From CAVPWP01 sp963709395 (lineage in GTDB: Bacteria; Pseudomonadota; Alphaproteobacteria; Rhodobacterales; Rhodobacteraceae), in contig CAVPWP010000005.1 in NCBI GenBank assembly GCA_963709395.1, positions 91,333 to 155,332 of the forward strand: a DNA stretch of 64,000 nucleotides, written 5' to 3'. Made by a program: the position numbers and the translations under genes. Below the pieces are notes generated by a model. It had not been told where the DNA came from and did no database searches. It saw nothing but the letters and a program-made list of their open reading frames with translations. Every line of letters begins with the position of its first letter. Within the stretch, counting starts at the first letter, position 1. Positions 9,601 through 19,274 of this stretch are shown here, piece after piece.

Positions 9601-10566
9601 TTACTTGTATTCGATGAGGCGGGCGTTGCGCCCAAGTGCCCGTTTCCAGTGGTAGCCGATCACGCCCACGGCTTCGGGAAACTTGCCGATCGTGTTGAAC
9701 ACCGCTCGGATCCAGGGGGAGCCGCGCTTGCGCTGGCGCAGGATCTGAATTGGGTAGGCCAGGAAGAGAAGCAACGTCCAGGGTGTGAACACCGCCCCGA
9801 TCAACGCAGTCGCCGGCAGAAGCGCGCCCCAAAGAAGCGCGCTGCGCATTTCGCGCACCTTGTGACGCTCGGGGGCGTTTCCGTACATCGCGGCGCCCTC
9901 GGCATAGGTGTGCCCGGTCCGGCGCGCGCGGTTCCACCACTGGCCGAACCGGTGCATGTCGGCGTCGTGCAGCGTCATTTCCTCATTCAGACGCCAGATC
10001 TTCCACCCCGCGCGACGCAGGCGCAGGCAAAGCTCGGGCTCTTCTCCGGCGATCAGCTCAGGGTCAAAGCCACCGACAGCCTGAAGCGCCTCGACCCGCA
10101 TGAGCGCATCCCCGCCACAGGCAAGCGCTTCGCCAGCAGGGGTGTCCCATTCCATGTCGATCAACTGATTGTAAATCGACGCGTAGGGGTAGCGTTCGCG
10201 GCGGCGACCACAGACGACTGCGACATCGGGGTGAGCGTCCAGGAAGGTCCGCGCGGCGTCGATCCAGCCGGCCCGCACCTCGCAATCGCCATCGACGAAC
10301 TGCACATAGAGCGGCGGCGGGTTGGTCGAGGATGCGGCCGAAAGTCCGGTGTTGCGCGCGCGCGCGGCGGTAAAGGGCCGGTCGGTGTCGAGTTCGAGAA
10401 CCGTGATGCCGCGCGCCCGGGCTGCCGCCACGCTGTCGTCGGTCGAACCGCTGTCGACGTAGACGACAGGCGCCACCTTCCCGACAAGCGATTCGAGGCA
10501 GCGCACAAGCCGCGCGCCCTCGTTCCGGCCGATCACGACAGCAGCGATATCTCCTTGATCGGTCAT
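9601..10566 (-). CDS. GT2-family glycosyltransferase with C-terminal membrane segments
   Basis: This 321-residue GT-A enzyme has IAAVVIGRNEGARL at the N-terminus, YVDSGSTDDS at residues 37-46, the metal-binding VDGDCE (Asp92 and Asp94), and GGDALMRVEALQAVGGFDP followed by EEPELCLRLRRAGW. A hydrophobic stretch after residue 240 suggests inner-membrane anchoring (LLWGALLPATALIG and TLLLFLAYPI). The start is the ATG at 10566: the open frame extends upstream, but that part overlaps the sulfotransferase gene and is Arg/Pro-rich. The start overlaps the sulfotransferase stop by 4 bp (ATGA), so translation is probably coupled. Donor and acceptor sugars are unknown. Confidence 0.85.
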   Translation of the reverse strand: MTDQGDIAAVVIGRNEGARLVRCLESLVGKVAPVVYVDSGSTDDSVAAARARGITVLELDTDRPFTAARARNTGLSAASSTNPPPLYVQFVDGDCEVRAGWIDAARTFLDAHPDVAVVCGRRRERYPYASIYNQLIDMEWDTPAGEALACGGDALMRVEALQAVGGFDPELIAGEEPELCLRLRRAGWKIWRLNEEMTLHDADMHRFGQWWNRARRTGHTYAEGAAMYGNAPERHKVREMRSALLWGALLPATALIGAVFTPWTLLLFLAYPIQILRQRKRGSPWIRAVFNTIGKFPEAVGVIGYHWKRALGRNARLIEYK

Positions 10567-11408
10567 GCCGGCGCGAAGGGGTAGCAGTCGGTCAGAACGG
10601 CATGGCCGGGAAACTGGCGGGCCAGCAGGGCGCGGTCTTCGAGGAAAACCGCTTCGAGAGTGTCGCGCAGGTCGGCCGGGATCCCGGGACGCGTCTTGAT
10701 GGTGCGCGATTCCCGGATGCGCGCGCGCAGGGATTTCGGCACGAAGGTCCGGCGCAGCCAGATCGCCACGGGATGCCCGACGATGAGGTCGTTGAACGGC
10801 AGCGGCCGCACCCGTTCGGCGGAGGCGTTCTGTCGGCCGAGATCGTGCCTCCATTCCGGCGTCCCGTCATAGCCGATGAAGGCCGCGACGCGGCGAAGCT
10901 CTACCTCCGGGGCGGCAGTCAGGCGTTCAAGCGAGGTGAGATGGATGTTCTCGGGTCCGTAGGAATCGAGATAGGGCGCGATCTGCATGCCATAGCGACC
11001 GTAGTCGATCAGTTCGGGGTGGGTGCGCAAGGCCTCGCGGAAATCCGGGGTGATCGCGTCGAGGCTGCGTTCGTGCAGGTAATGCGAAACCGCGCGTTCG
11101 ATCGGATCGCGGAGGATATAGACAAGCCTTGGAGCGGACAGGGCCGCGCGCATCCGCGCCAGCGTCTGCGGATAGGTCGGAAGCTTGGTGTAATGCGTGC
11201 TGGCCTCGCCGGTCAGATCGCCGGGCGCGGCGTCAGCGAAGAGTGCGGCATACCATTCGGAGCCCCGGGCATGGACCGGATCGTCGGAGAAATAGTTCGG
11301 TTCCTTCGGGTCGGTCATGAAGATGCCGGGCTGCGCGGCGAGCTGTGCCTGCAACGTCGAGGTGCCGCATTTCATCGCGCCGATGATGAGGAAATCGGGC
11401 GACGTCAT
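10563..11408 (-). CDS. Sulfotransferase (PAPS-dependent, polysaccharide type)
   Basis: A 281-residue cytosolic sulfotransferase. The 5'-phosphosulfate loop is FLIIGAMKCGTSTL near the N-terminus. The 3'-phosphate motif is YILRDPIERAVSHY. KEPNYFS and GEASTHY also match the heparan/polysaccharide sulfotransferase group, which transfers sulfate from PAPS to sugar hydroxyls or amines. The ATG at 11408 places the P-loop at the usual distance from the N-terminus; one base separates it from the stop of the upstream GT2 gene, and the downstream GT2 gene overlaps it by 4 bp. The three genes form a minus-strand operon with the polymerase-like gene, so the likely target is the polysaccharide repeat unit. 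Confidence 0.85.
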   Translation of the reverse strand: MTSPDFLIIGAMKCGTSTLQAQLAAQPGIFMTDPKEPNYFSDDPVHARGSEWYAALFADAAPGDLTGEASTHYTKLPTYPQTLARMRAALSAPRLVYILRDPIERAVSHYLHERSLDAITPDFREALRTHPELIDYGRYGMQIAPYLDSYGPENIHLTSLERLTAAPEVELRRVAAFIGYDGTPEWRHDLGRQNASAERVRPLPFNDLIVGHPVAIWLRRTFVPKSLRARIRESRTIKTRPGIPADLRDTLEAVFLEDRALLARQFPGHAVLTDCYPFAPA

Positions 11409-11409
11409 G

Positions 11410-12384
11410 TCACGGCGCCGGGGTTTGAGCTGGGGCGTGCGACGGGCCAAGGGGGTTGCCCGCGTTCGTCCAGATATCCCGCGCCTCGCCTTCGTTGGCG
11501 GGGGGGACGGGTTTGCCGATCAGCCCCCGCAGCACCGCAATGCCGCGCCCCAGGTGCCAGGCAACGTTCGCGGCATAGAGACCCACGCGGCCATGGGCCT
11601 GGTAGAAGAACCGCGTGCGCGAGCTGTGGTAATATCGCGGAAGACGCTTTCGGGCGCCCTGAAGCTGCTTCACCGGGCCACTGCCGCCGCGGTAGTGCAC
11701 CGCCACGGCCTCGGGCGCATGAACGATGCCCCATCCGGCACGCCGCGCGCGCAGGCAGTATTCGGCATCCTCGAAATAGAGGAAATAACCTTCGTCCATC
11801 GGGCCGATGGAGCGCACCATCTCGCCACGCAGAAGGATGCAGGCGAAGCTGGCCCATTCGATCTGGTCCGGCTTCGGGTCGGGGCCCAGGGCCACCGTGT
11901 ACCGGGAGAAAAGCCGGGAAATCGCGCCCGTGGCAGCCCCGCGGACGAACTCGCTTTGCGGTGTGTGAAAGCGGAAAGTGCTGACCTGCGGCGTTCCATC
12001 CTCGTACTCGAGCCGTGGGGCGATCAGGCCGGCCCGGGGGGCCGCTTCGGCAGCCTTGAGGATGCTTGCAAGAAACCCCGGGCGCAGGACGGCGTCGGAG
12101 TTCAGGATGAGGTAGTGCTGCGCCTCGGCGGCGGCCATGCCCTGGTTGTGCCCACCGGAAAACCCGGAATTGCGCGCAGACCGCACCAGGCTGACGGGTG
12201 TATCCGCAGGCTGCGCTGCGATCCAGTCGGCGATGATACCGTCGGACCCATCGCCCGAGGCATTGTCGACGACAACCACCTGCACGTCGAGATCGCCCAC
12301 GTCCTCCAGAACCGAACGGATACAGGTCAGCGTCAACTCGGCGGTGCAGAAGTTGATGATGGAGACGACGATGTCGTGGGGCAT
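11410..12384 (-). CDS. GT2-family glycosyltransferase (rhamnosyltransferase-like)
   Basis: A 324-residue GT-A enzyme of the WbbL/rhamnosyltransferase-like subgroup. Landmarks are VVVSIINF-type N-terminal strand, VVVVDNASGDGSD, RNSGFSGGHNQGM, YLILNSDA (the DxD position), and GYFLYFEDAEYCLRARRAGW with the catalytic Asp region, followed by HYRGGSG. The ATG at 12384 begins MPHDIVVS, one codon before the first beta-strand; the longer open frame upstream lies inside the polymerase gene. One base separates it from the polymerase stop, and one base from the sulfotransferase start. It likely adds a deoxyhexose or hexose to the lipid-linked repeat. Confidence 0.85.
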   Translation of the reverse strand: MPHDIVVSIINFCTAELTLTCIRSVLEDVGDLDVQVVVVDNASGDGSDGIIADWIAAQPADTPVSLVRSARNSGFSGGHNQGMAAAEAQHYLILNSDAVLRPGFLASILKAAEAAPRAGLIAPRLEYEDGTPQVSTFRFHTPQSEFVRGAATGAISRLFSRYTVALGPDPKPDQIEWASFACILLRGEMVRSIGPMDEGYFLYFEDAEYCLRARRAGWGIVHAPEAVAVHYRGGSGPVKQLQGARKRLPRYYHSSRTRFFYQAHGRVGLYAANVAWHLGRGIAVLRGLIGKPVPPANEGEARDIWTNAGNPLGPSHAPAQTPAP

Positions 12385-12385
12385 C

Positions 12386-13954
12386 CTAGTGCACAGATCT
12401 CGTCGTGCGTTCGACCCGAGCGTTTTGACGGGTATAGACCGGACCGTTTGCAGGGCCGTGCACCTCACCAGCAATGGGCCGAACCCTTGACGACTCCCCA
12501 TGCAGCCGGGTCACTTCAGGTGATTTTTCAGGAACTTGTGACCGCTCCCATTCGAGCCGCCCCCAAAGCGTCCCAGCAAGAAGCCAGGTGATTGGAGTGA
12601 GGGTGCCGTTAGGGATCGTGTCAACCAGATTCGCGGTCAGAATTACAGCTAGACCGGCGACCTCCCGACTGAACGTATACCTCCGTTTTCTCAGAAACAG
12701 GAGCAAGATCGGCAATCCGAGGAGGCCGTAGACAGATATATAGCGGGTCCATCCGCCAACACCGAACAAGATAACCCATGCACCGTCGGTTACGCTGACG
12801 TCACGGCCGGTGTCGTCGAAAACGCGGGACCTACTCCAGCCCCCCCAGCCAAAGAGAGGGCGCTCCTTCGCTTTCGCGAGTAGAATATCCTCCTGGTCCA
12901 GCCGGTATTGCAGAGATCCGGCGCGTGCCGGGTTAATGCTTTCCGCGACCGACAGGACCGACCCGATCGGAACGATATCTGCGCTTCGCGCCACAGGATA
13001 GACCATAATGATCGATGCGACAGCCGCCGCTACTGTCAGTTGAAGCTTTACCGAAAAGACGAGGATCACCGCCGCAAAGACGGTCGTAACCATAAGTGCG
13101 CCGAGCGATTTGGCCATGTAGAGCGTTCCAAAGAGCCAGATCGCCGCGAGAAGAAATCGTGTGCGTTTCGGTCCTGTGGTTCCGCGGAAGCAGGCAAGAG
13201 CGGCAAGCACAGTCGCCCCAAAGAAGACCGACAACCAGAGCCCATGAGACAGGAAAACAATTGGGCGCCAGCCACCGTAACGGTAGTGCTGCAAGAAGGA
13301 ATGCGGGAAAAAACCGTAGATCCAATTGTTCAGTTGCGGTGACATGCGAATTTCGAACAGTGCCGGGAATGAGTAGGCCACTCCAGCTGCGCAGAGGACA
13401 ACCAGCATATCACGGTTACCTTGAGGGGCCGCGAGGATCCTTCGTCCGGCGATCAACGGCAAGATCATCAGCATGAAGCTGAGGATCATTGACAGTGCGT
13501 CATACAGGCGAATCCCCGGAAGGACCGTTGGGCCATAACGCAGCACCTCCGAATTGGTCGCAGCAGTGGCAAAGGCCCCAGCCCCTCCAAGAAGGATCAG
13601 CCATAGAACCAGGCCACGTGGAAACCATGACGGCAAACTCTCGCCTGGTGATTTCCGATCCCATCCACGCCGAAGGCTCCACACTGTCATCGCCGAGAAA
13701 ATCGGAATCGAGTCCTTGTTCAATGCGGGCAGCATTGGCAGGTCAATGGAGGTACGCGTTGGCAAGAGCAGATAGCCGCCGATAACCGCCGCCAGAAATG
13801 CGATCGGTGCGCGCAGATTCGCGAACAAGATCACAACCACCAGCGGCCAGCTGAGTAGCGCGATCAAGGAAAACGAGTTTCCGAAGAGCTGAACCAAGGC
13901 ATACCCGACGTCTGGAGATGTCCGCGCCTTGATAGGCACTGGGGCGGGCGACAT
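12386..13954 (-). CDS. Wzy/O-antigen ligase-family membrane protein
   Basis: A 522-residue integral membrane protein with about ten or more hydrophobic segments (for example LIALLSWPLVVVILFANL and GLVLWLILLGGAGAFATA). A long soluble loop sits in the second half. Near residue 390 comes KERPLFGWGGWSRSRVFDD, the signature region of Wzy polymerases and O-antigen ligases, with a periplasmic loop before it. I used the ATG at 13954 (MSPAPVPIK); an earlier in-frame start at 14020 is possible. It heads the minus-strand operon polymerase, GT2, sulfotransferase, GT2. With the flippase at 8.2-9.6 kb it suggests Wzx/Wzy-dependent assembly. Ligase versus polymerase cannot be told from sequence. Its composition is less GC-rich than its neighbours. 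Confidence 0.75.
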   Translation of the reverse strand: MSPAPVPIKARTSPDVGYALVQLFGNSFSLIALLSWPLVVVILFANLRAPIAFLAAVIGGYLLLPTRTSIDLPMLPALNKDSIPIFSAMTVWSLRRGWDRKSPGESLPSWFPRGLVLWLILLGGAGAFATAATNSEVLRYGPTVLPGIRLYDALSMILSFMLMILPLIAGRRILAAPQGNRDMLVVLCAAGVAYSFPALFEIRMSPQLNNWIYGFFPHSFLQHYRYGGWRPIVFLSHGLWLSVFFGATVLAALACFRGTTGPKRTRFLLAAIWLFGTLYMAKSLGALMVTTVFAAVILVFSVKLQLTVAAAVASIIMVYPVARSADIVPIGSVLSVAESINPARAGSLQYRLDQEDILLAKAKERPLFGWGGWSRSRVFDDTGRDVSVTDGAWVILFGVGGWTRYISVYGLLGLPILLLFLRKRRYTFSREVAGLAVILTANLVDTIPNGTLTPITWLLAGTLWGRLEWERSQVPEKSPEVTRLHGESSRVRPIAGEVHGPANGPVYTRQNARVERTTRSVH

Positions 13955-14108
13955 AAAGTCAAAACCAAGGAAGCCTCGTGCCGAGAGGCATGAAACATTG
14001 GCCTCAAGACCGTTGCGCACATGGGTCTACCGTCGGTCGCACGCATCATCTCCGGGAAACCGGCGTCTCGTAGGTTTCGAAAAAGTTCTCTTCATCGGAG
14101 CCTCCAGC

Positions 14109-14369
14109 ATGATCGACACCTTTGAAACCTTCGGCCCCGGGCTTGAAAGCCCGGCCACGCGCCTTGTCGCGGCAGTTCCCAGCGACACGTCCGATCTTTC
14201 CCACGCCAGCCGCGCGGTCAACGTGGCCACATCGGGCACGGTCCGCGTGACAACGCTGGGCGGTGACGTTGGAACGGTGTTCATAGCGGCGGGACTTGCA
14301 TTTCCGTTGCGGGTCACGCGGGTCTGGGCCACCGGAACGACCGCCACCGGGATCGTGGTGATGTACTGA
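14109..14369 (+). CDS. ghsA: GTA head-spike base protein, Rcc01079/GhsA family
   Basis: An 86-residue protein starting MIDTFETFGPGLESPATRL. It continues VPSDTSDLSHASRAVNV, GTVRVTTLGG and PLRVTRVWATGTTATGIV. I recognise this pattern as the RCAP_Rcc01079-type spike base protein, which in Rhodobacter capsulatus is part of the gene-transfer-agent head spike (GhsA). Related short proteins occur in phages of Rhodobacterales. The ATG at 14109 follows a CCTCCAG stretch; the open frame upstream is not conserved. Its TGA overlaps the next start (TGATG at 14367), so it is cotranslated with the 372-residue protein. The family recall is from memory of the motif; a profile search would settle it. Confidence 0.72.
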   Translation: MIDTFETFGPGLESPATRLVAAVPSDTSDLSHASRAVNVATSGTVRVTTLGGDVGTVFIAAGLAFPLRVTRVWATGTTATGIVVMY

Positions 14370-15487
14370 TGTCCGGGCTGGCTCTGACACTTGGGCTTGG
14401 TCAGTCGGTCCTCGCCGAAACCGGCGGCGCCAGCCCCCCGCCGGCGGTCCTGTCGGTCACCAATCTGCCGGACGCAACGGTCGAGATCACCGTTGATTCG
14501 GGCCTTGTGACGGTGACGGTTCTTGCGCCCCTGGACTATGCGGGAACCTTTGTGGTCGATCCGGCCGACCTTGCGATTGGCCCCGTCCCGCTTGTGTCAC
14601 CCGGAATTTCGGGTGTCGGAGGCGTGGGCGAAACCCTTGTACAGAGCCGCACCGGATTGTGGGTCTATTCCGGCCCCGCGCCCGCGTTGACCCGTCAATG
14701 GCTTGCGGACGGGGTGGTCATTCCCGGCGAAACCGGCCCGTCGCTTGTCGTTCCGGCGTCGGCGGCTGGTGGCCAGGTCTCCCTGCGCGAGACGCTGGCC
14801 GATGGGTTCGGGCAGCGTGCAAGCGACAGCCTGCCCCTGGGGATTGCACCCCTGTCCGATTTCGACGTCAGCTTTGCAGGCCATGGTTCGGTGGATCGCG
14901 CGACCGCCGCGTCGGTGCTCGAGGTGCCGGGACTGCCGCTGGGCGAGCCGCATCCCGCACGTGAGATCTACGCAGTTCTCGGCCTGCTTTACGGGCCAGC
15001 AAGCAGCAACGCCGACATCTCATCCGTCGCGATCGCCGGGATTCCGGCAACTCCGGTCATCGCCGCCGATCCGAACAACGGTCCGGTCGAGATCTGGCGG
15101 GCATCGGTTCCATCGGGCGTGTCGGGGAATGTCGTGGTCACCGCGAGCCAGCCATGCCTGAGCCTCGGCGCCGCCCTTTACCGGGTGATTGACGGACAAT
15201 CTGTGGCGTCGGTGCAAGGTGTTGCGAACGGCGGCAGCACGATCAACCTTTCCATGCCCGCGCCTGCTGGAACGGTCGCGATCGCGGGGGCCAAGTCGGC
15301 GAACAGCGGCGCCCTGAGCCTGTCGGGCGTTGCCGAGAACCACGCCGGCGACATCCGGACAAACGACTTCTTCGTCTCGGGGCACGCGCTTGTGGCCACC
15401 GCCGGCGCTCCGCGCGCGATCGGGGTGTCGGCATCGGCGCCCGGCAACATCGGTGGCGTCGCGATCATCCTGGAGGCAGCTCCATGA
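14369..15487 (+). CDS. Putative phage/GTA-type spike or tail-fibre protein
   Basis: A 372-residue protein of low complexity in Ala, Gly, Val, Ser and Pro with predicted all-beta structure and no catalytic motif that I recognise. The N-terminus MSGLALTLGLGQ resembles short leader motifs of Rhodobacterales prophage structural proteins. Residues near 100-150 look like an Ig-like repeat (RQWLADGVVIPGETGPSLVV), and the C-terminal half (GAKSANSGALSLSGV) is a plausible receptor-binding domain. There is no signal peptide. It overlaps the spike-base gene at its start and the beta-helix gene at its stop (ATGA at 15484), so the three are one translation unit. It could be the spike fibre or an adaptor between base and fibre. 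Confidence 0.5.
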   Translation: MSGLALTLGLGQSVLAETGGASPPPAVLSVTNLPDATVEITVDSGLVTVTVLAPLDYAGTFVVDPADLAIGPVPLVSPGISGVGGVGETLVQSRTGLWVYSGPAPALTRQWLADGVVIPGETGPSLVVPASAAGGQVSLRETLADGFGQRASDSLPLGIAPLSDFDVSFAGHGSVDRATAASVLEVPGLPLGEPHPAREIYAVLGLLYGPASSNADISSVAIAGIPATPVIAADPNNGPVEIWRASVPSGVSGNVVVTASQPCLSLGAALYRVIDGQSVASVQGVANGGSTINLSMPAPAGTVAIAGAKSANSGALSLSGVAENHAGDIRTNDFFVSGHALVATAGAPRAIGVSASAPGNIGGVAIILEAAP

Positions 15488-17930
15488 CAAGCTTCAGATT
15501 TCTTGGCTTTCCCGCCGGCTCTTTGGTAGCCATGTCGCTGAGCAATGGTGTGCGATCGGAGAGCGTGAATGTCTCGGAGTGGGGAATGACGGGATCAGTG
15601 GAGATTTCGGTGCTGTCAGAGCAGCACATTGCTTCGGCCCCGTTCCAGATTAACCTTGAAGCCTTGGTGACGGGATTTGGGCGTGGAGGCCCCGCTACAG
15701 ACCCGGGGACTACGACCCGCAGTTCCATGATATCGAATATATCTGGTCAGTCGAGAAGGTCGGAGATAGCAGTTACGCGACCTCGATCTATTCCGCAGTG
15801 CCGGAATTGCCGGACTTCATGCGGGCGAAGGGCACCAAGTACGGCAAGCATATCTGCCATGTGATCGGGAACGGAGATGTGGTACGCGGGGAGCACCAAC
15901 ACCTTCCGGTTCACCGGTCACGGCGATCAATCTTGCGACGGGCGCAAGCGAAACCTCGGCTGTTCTGGAAAGGACCATCGCGCACCCGGACGATTTCTTC
16001 TCCTCCGCAGAGACATTCATTGTAAGGAAATCCGGGTCGGCGACCAATCATCCTGCAACTGACTACGGCTATTACTCAGAAATCACATCGGCCATCGACG
16101 CTATTGGCAACTCGTCGCTGACGAAAGCGCGAATTGTCGCCGAAAGAGGTTATTCATACGCTGGTCGGACGCGCAACCTAGACAACGCCACGGGCACCGC
16201 AATTCTCTATGATGTGTGGGGAAGCAGCGGGACCGCAGACGTGGACGCAAGCGCCAACAGCGCCTTCAACATCGAAAACATCGGCGCAAACTACGCCAGT
16301 TTTCAGGTTTCCGGCTTCAATTTGACCTATGACGGAACGGGAGACGGTCGAGCCTTTACATGGCAGGGGTCAAACGCGGTCGAGAACAAGGTCTTTACCG
16401 CCTCTGATATAACGATGAATGGCATCACCAGTCACGGCCAGAACCTTTTCGGCGACCTTGACGGATGGGCAGCTTTTTCCAACATTGAATATTTAGGATA
16501 CAGGCTGAACGGGACTTTCTTGGTCGGCGGAAAGTCTCTCAGCTTCATTGGCATGAAGATGCAGCATCTGCCGACGCAAGGATCGCACAACATAGAGACG
16601 TTTGTCGAAAACGGCATAGGCGGCGGAGGTGGCTTTGGCCTGCGCACATCTGGCGGCAGCGAATTGTTCTACCTCTCGCAATGCGACTTCTTTCAGCGCC
16701 AAGGCTGGTTTGAAAACGCGCCTGGCATTGCGGACGTGCAAGCGTGGCTACGTCTCGATATGGACGACACGAAGCGAGTTGTCATTGAACGCTGCATGTC
16801 TGAGAATGGCTTCAACGCCATCGCACATGAAAATAAAGGTGATGGCCCGCACAATAACAACCTTTTAATCGAAAAGTGCCTGTTCATCGGGCAGAATGAT
16901 ACGACGGCATTCTTCGAGGCTGACTGTCCAATGACAGTTAGAAACTGTATCTTTATCGTCCCGCCTTCTAAAACCCTGCGGCACAGCTTTAACCGCTTTA
17001 TCGACGGCGTTCCGCCTGTCGGCTCGTTTCATAAGACTCTACAATAATACCTTTATCAATCTCAGATACGACGCCGCCGCCGCGCCGATACACGAAGAGT
17101 CCAGCAACGAGCGCGTTATCCTTGCGAACAACGTGAACCACCAGCCCAACCTCGACACGCCGATCAGCGCAGGGGCTTTCAGCCTCAGTGAGATTACGAT
17201 ACCGCAATATGCAGGGTATTTCACGGCAAAGGATGGAGAGACGCCCCTGTATCTGGCGGACTTTGCCAGCCCCGGAACGTCGCCTTTCACAGTTGGCGAA
17301 ACGGTCACAGGCCAGTCGTCGGGCGTCTCGAAGACCTACGCCGGGACCGTGGAGACATTCCAAGCGGGCAACTCCTTGGCCTTTGATATGGATGTGGTAT
17401 TTGACCGACTGGATGAGGCTGCAGGTTTCGAGCGGTTCACCGCTGGCGAGGTTCTGGACGGCAGCATCGCCGGAGTAGGGGCGGCAACTCTCAGCAGCCA
17501 ACGACCAAACGGGCGCGTATTCGACACCACGTCTTACGGCATCGGCGTCATTCCCCGCACTGTTACCGCGACACACCGTCTGGAATATGACGGCGGTTCT
17601 GGCATGTTCACCGAAGGGGAGACCCTGACGGCCACGGGCAAGTCCGCCACGATCTGTCAGGTCTACGACAACGGGGATGGGACCGGCACGCTCTACCTGC
17701 GCGCCGTCTCCGGCACCTTCCTCGACAACGAGACCATAACCGACAGGCTCGGTGGCTCGGCGCGCGCCGATGGGGATGTGCGTTCGGCGGGAACGGGCGC
17801 TCTGTGGATGCCGGCCGAACGGAACCCGGCGCTTGGTGCTGCGCTGCACGATCCTGTCGCCTTGCTCGACTTCTTCGGCAACAGGCGGCCGGCCTATCCG
17901 AGCAAGGGCGCGTTTGAAGCCGCGTTCTGA
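15484..17930 (+). pseudogene. Beta-helix spike-fibre candidate of the GTA spike operon (GhsB-like?), frameshifted
   Basis: Pieces in three frames join into one protein of about 810 residues. Part 1 (15484 to about 15690) starts MTSFRFLGFPAGS. Part 2 contains DYDPQFHDIEYIWSVEKVG, a PKD-like segment. Part 3 (about 15915-17025) is a right-handed beta-helix (NIENIGANYASFQVSGFNLT, VIERCMSENGFNAIAHEN, LLIEKCLFIGQND). Part 4 (to 17930) begins RLYNNTFINLRYDAA and ends with a beta-rich C-terminal domain and KGAFEAAF. Frames change near 15690, 15880-15915 and 17025. In Rhodobacter the second head-spike gene (ghsB, rcc01080) follows ghsA and makes the fibre, and position suggests the same role here. A polysaccharide lyase or depolymerase domain is an alternative. 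Confidence 0.55.
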
Positions 17931-17941
17931 TGTCCGCGGTC

Positions 17942-17960
17942 GGGGCGCGTCTTGCGCCCC
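17942..17960 (+). terminator. Hairpin after the spike operon
   Basis: A perfect 7-bp stem, GGGGCGC with its complement around a GTCTT loop, starts 11 bp after the stop at 17930. There is no T run, so it may be a Rho-dependent pause or an RNA-stabilising hairpin rather than an intrinsic terminator. Confidence 0.4.
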
Positions 17961-18009
17961 GTTGACGGGACCGCCATAAGGCATCGGCAGGCAGCGCGGG
18001 TTTTCCAGC

Positions 18010-19274
18010 ATGGCAGACGAAGAGACGACACCGCATGTCGCCTATCTGACCAGCCGCTATCCTGCCCTGTCGCACACCTTCATCTTGCGTGAAGTCGAGG
18101 CGCTGAGACGGCTTGGCTTCACCGTGTCTACTGCGACGATCCGTCGATCCGACCCAACGCATCTTCTCGGCCCCGAAGAAAGGGCTGAGGACGCCGCGAC
18201 CTTCCGTGTTCTCGACACGGCAAGGAACCCGCTGCGCCTTCTGGCCGCCCAGGCCGCCCTCCTGCGTCATCCCCGGCGCTACGCCGCCACCCTCGCCCTG
18301 GCACTTCGCACCCACCGTCCCGGGCTACGGGGCTTTGTCTGGCAGATCTTCTATTTTCTCGAAGCGACGGTTCTTGCCCGGCACCTGGGGCAGATCGGGG
18401 CCGATCGTCTGCACTGCCATTTCGCAGATGCCCCCTGCACAGTGGCCATGCTGGCTTCGGCGCTGACAGGATATTCCATTTAGTTTCACGCTGCACGGAC
18501 CAGCCGAGCTATTCGAACCGCGAAAGCTGGCGCCTTGATGAAAAAACCGCGCGCGCCGAGTTTGTTGTCTGCATCAGCCACTTCGCGCGGAGTCAGTGCA
18601 TGTACTTTTCCGATCCAGCCCACTGGAATCGGATAAGGATCGTCCACTGTGGCGTGCGGCCGCAACTCTACAAACCTGGTGAAGCCAGCGCTCGCACAAC
18701 GGATACGAGCTCGTATTTGTCGGGCGTTTGACGGCGATAAAGGGCCTCCGCGTGCTGCTCGATGCGCTTGGCAAGGCAAGCAAGGAATGCCCTGATATTC
18801 GCCTTACTTTGATTGGTGACGGAGAAGATAGAAGCGAACTGGAGGAGCTTGCTTTCGACCTGAGTACCCGCGTTCGCTTTTCAGGTGCCCTTTCGCAACG
18901 GGACGTTGCGCAACAGCTTGAAAAACGCAGACATCTTCGTTCTGCCAAGCTTTGCCGAGGGGGTTCCCGTGGTTCTCATGGAAGCGATGGCAACAGGTCT
19001 GCCTGTGATCGCGACACAGATTGCTGGGATTCCCGAGTTGGTCGAAACACGAGCATTCGGGCTATTGGTGCCTCCCGGAGATCCCGATGAACTGGCAGCC
19101 GCGATTGTTCGACTTGCGAGAGACCCACGGCTGCGCAGCAGAATGGGTAAGGCCGGATTGGACATGGTAAGGTCGGATTTCGATATCGACGAAGAGGCGA
19201 AGAGAATCGCATCGCTCTTCGCCGGAGGAGCGAGCGTTAAAGTAAGACCTGTTCCGATACAAGGAAACAATTGA
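18010..19274 (+). pseudogene. GT4-family glycosyltransferase, three frameshifts
   Basis: The pieces make one GT-B enzyme of about 420 residues. The N-terminus reads VAYLTSRYPALSHTFILREVEALRRLG, split by description: the SRYPALSHTF start is typical of exopolysaccharide GT4 enzymes. Then comes FTLHGPAELFEP, VCISHFAR, RIVHCGV, FVGRLTAIKGL, LIGDG and ADIFVLPSFAEGVPVVLMEA with the Glu-x7-Glu donor site. Frames change near 18480, 18690 and 18925. The last coding piece ends at 19274, overlapping the asnB start (TGATG). Base composition falls markedly from about 18.5 kb, in common with asnB. A single donor such as GDP- or UDP-sugar is expected, but which one is unknown. Confidence 0.75.
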
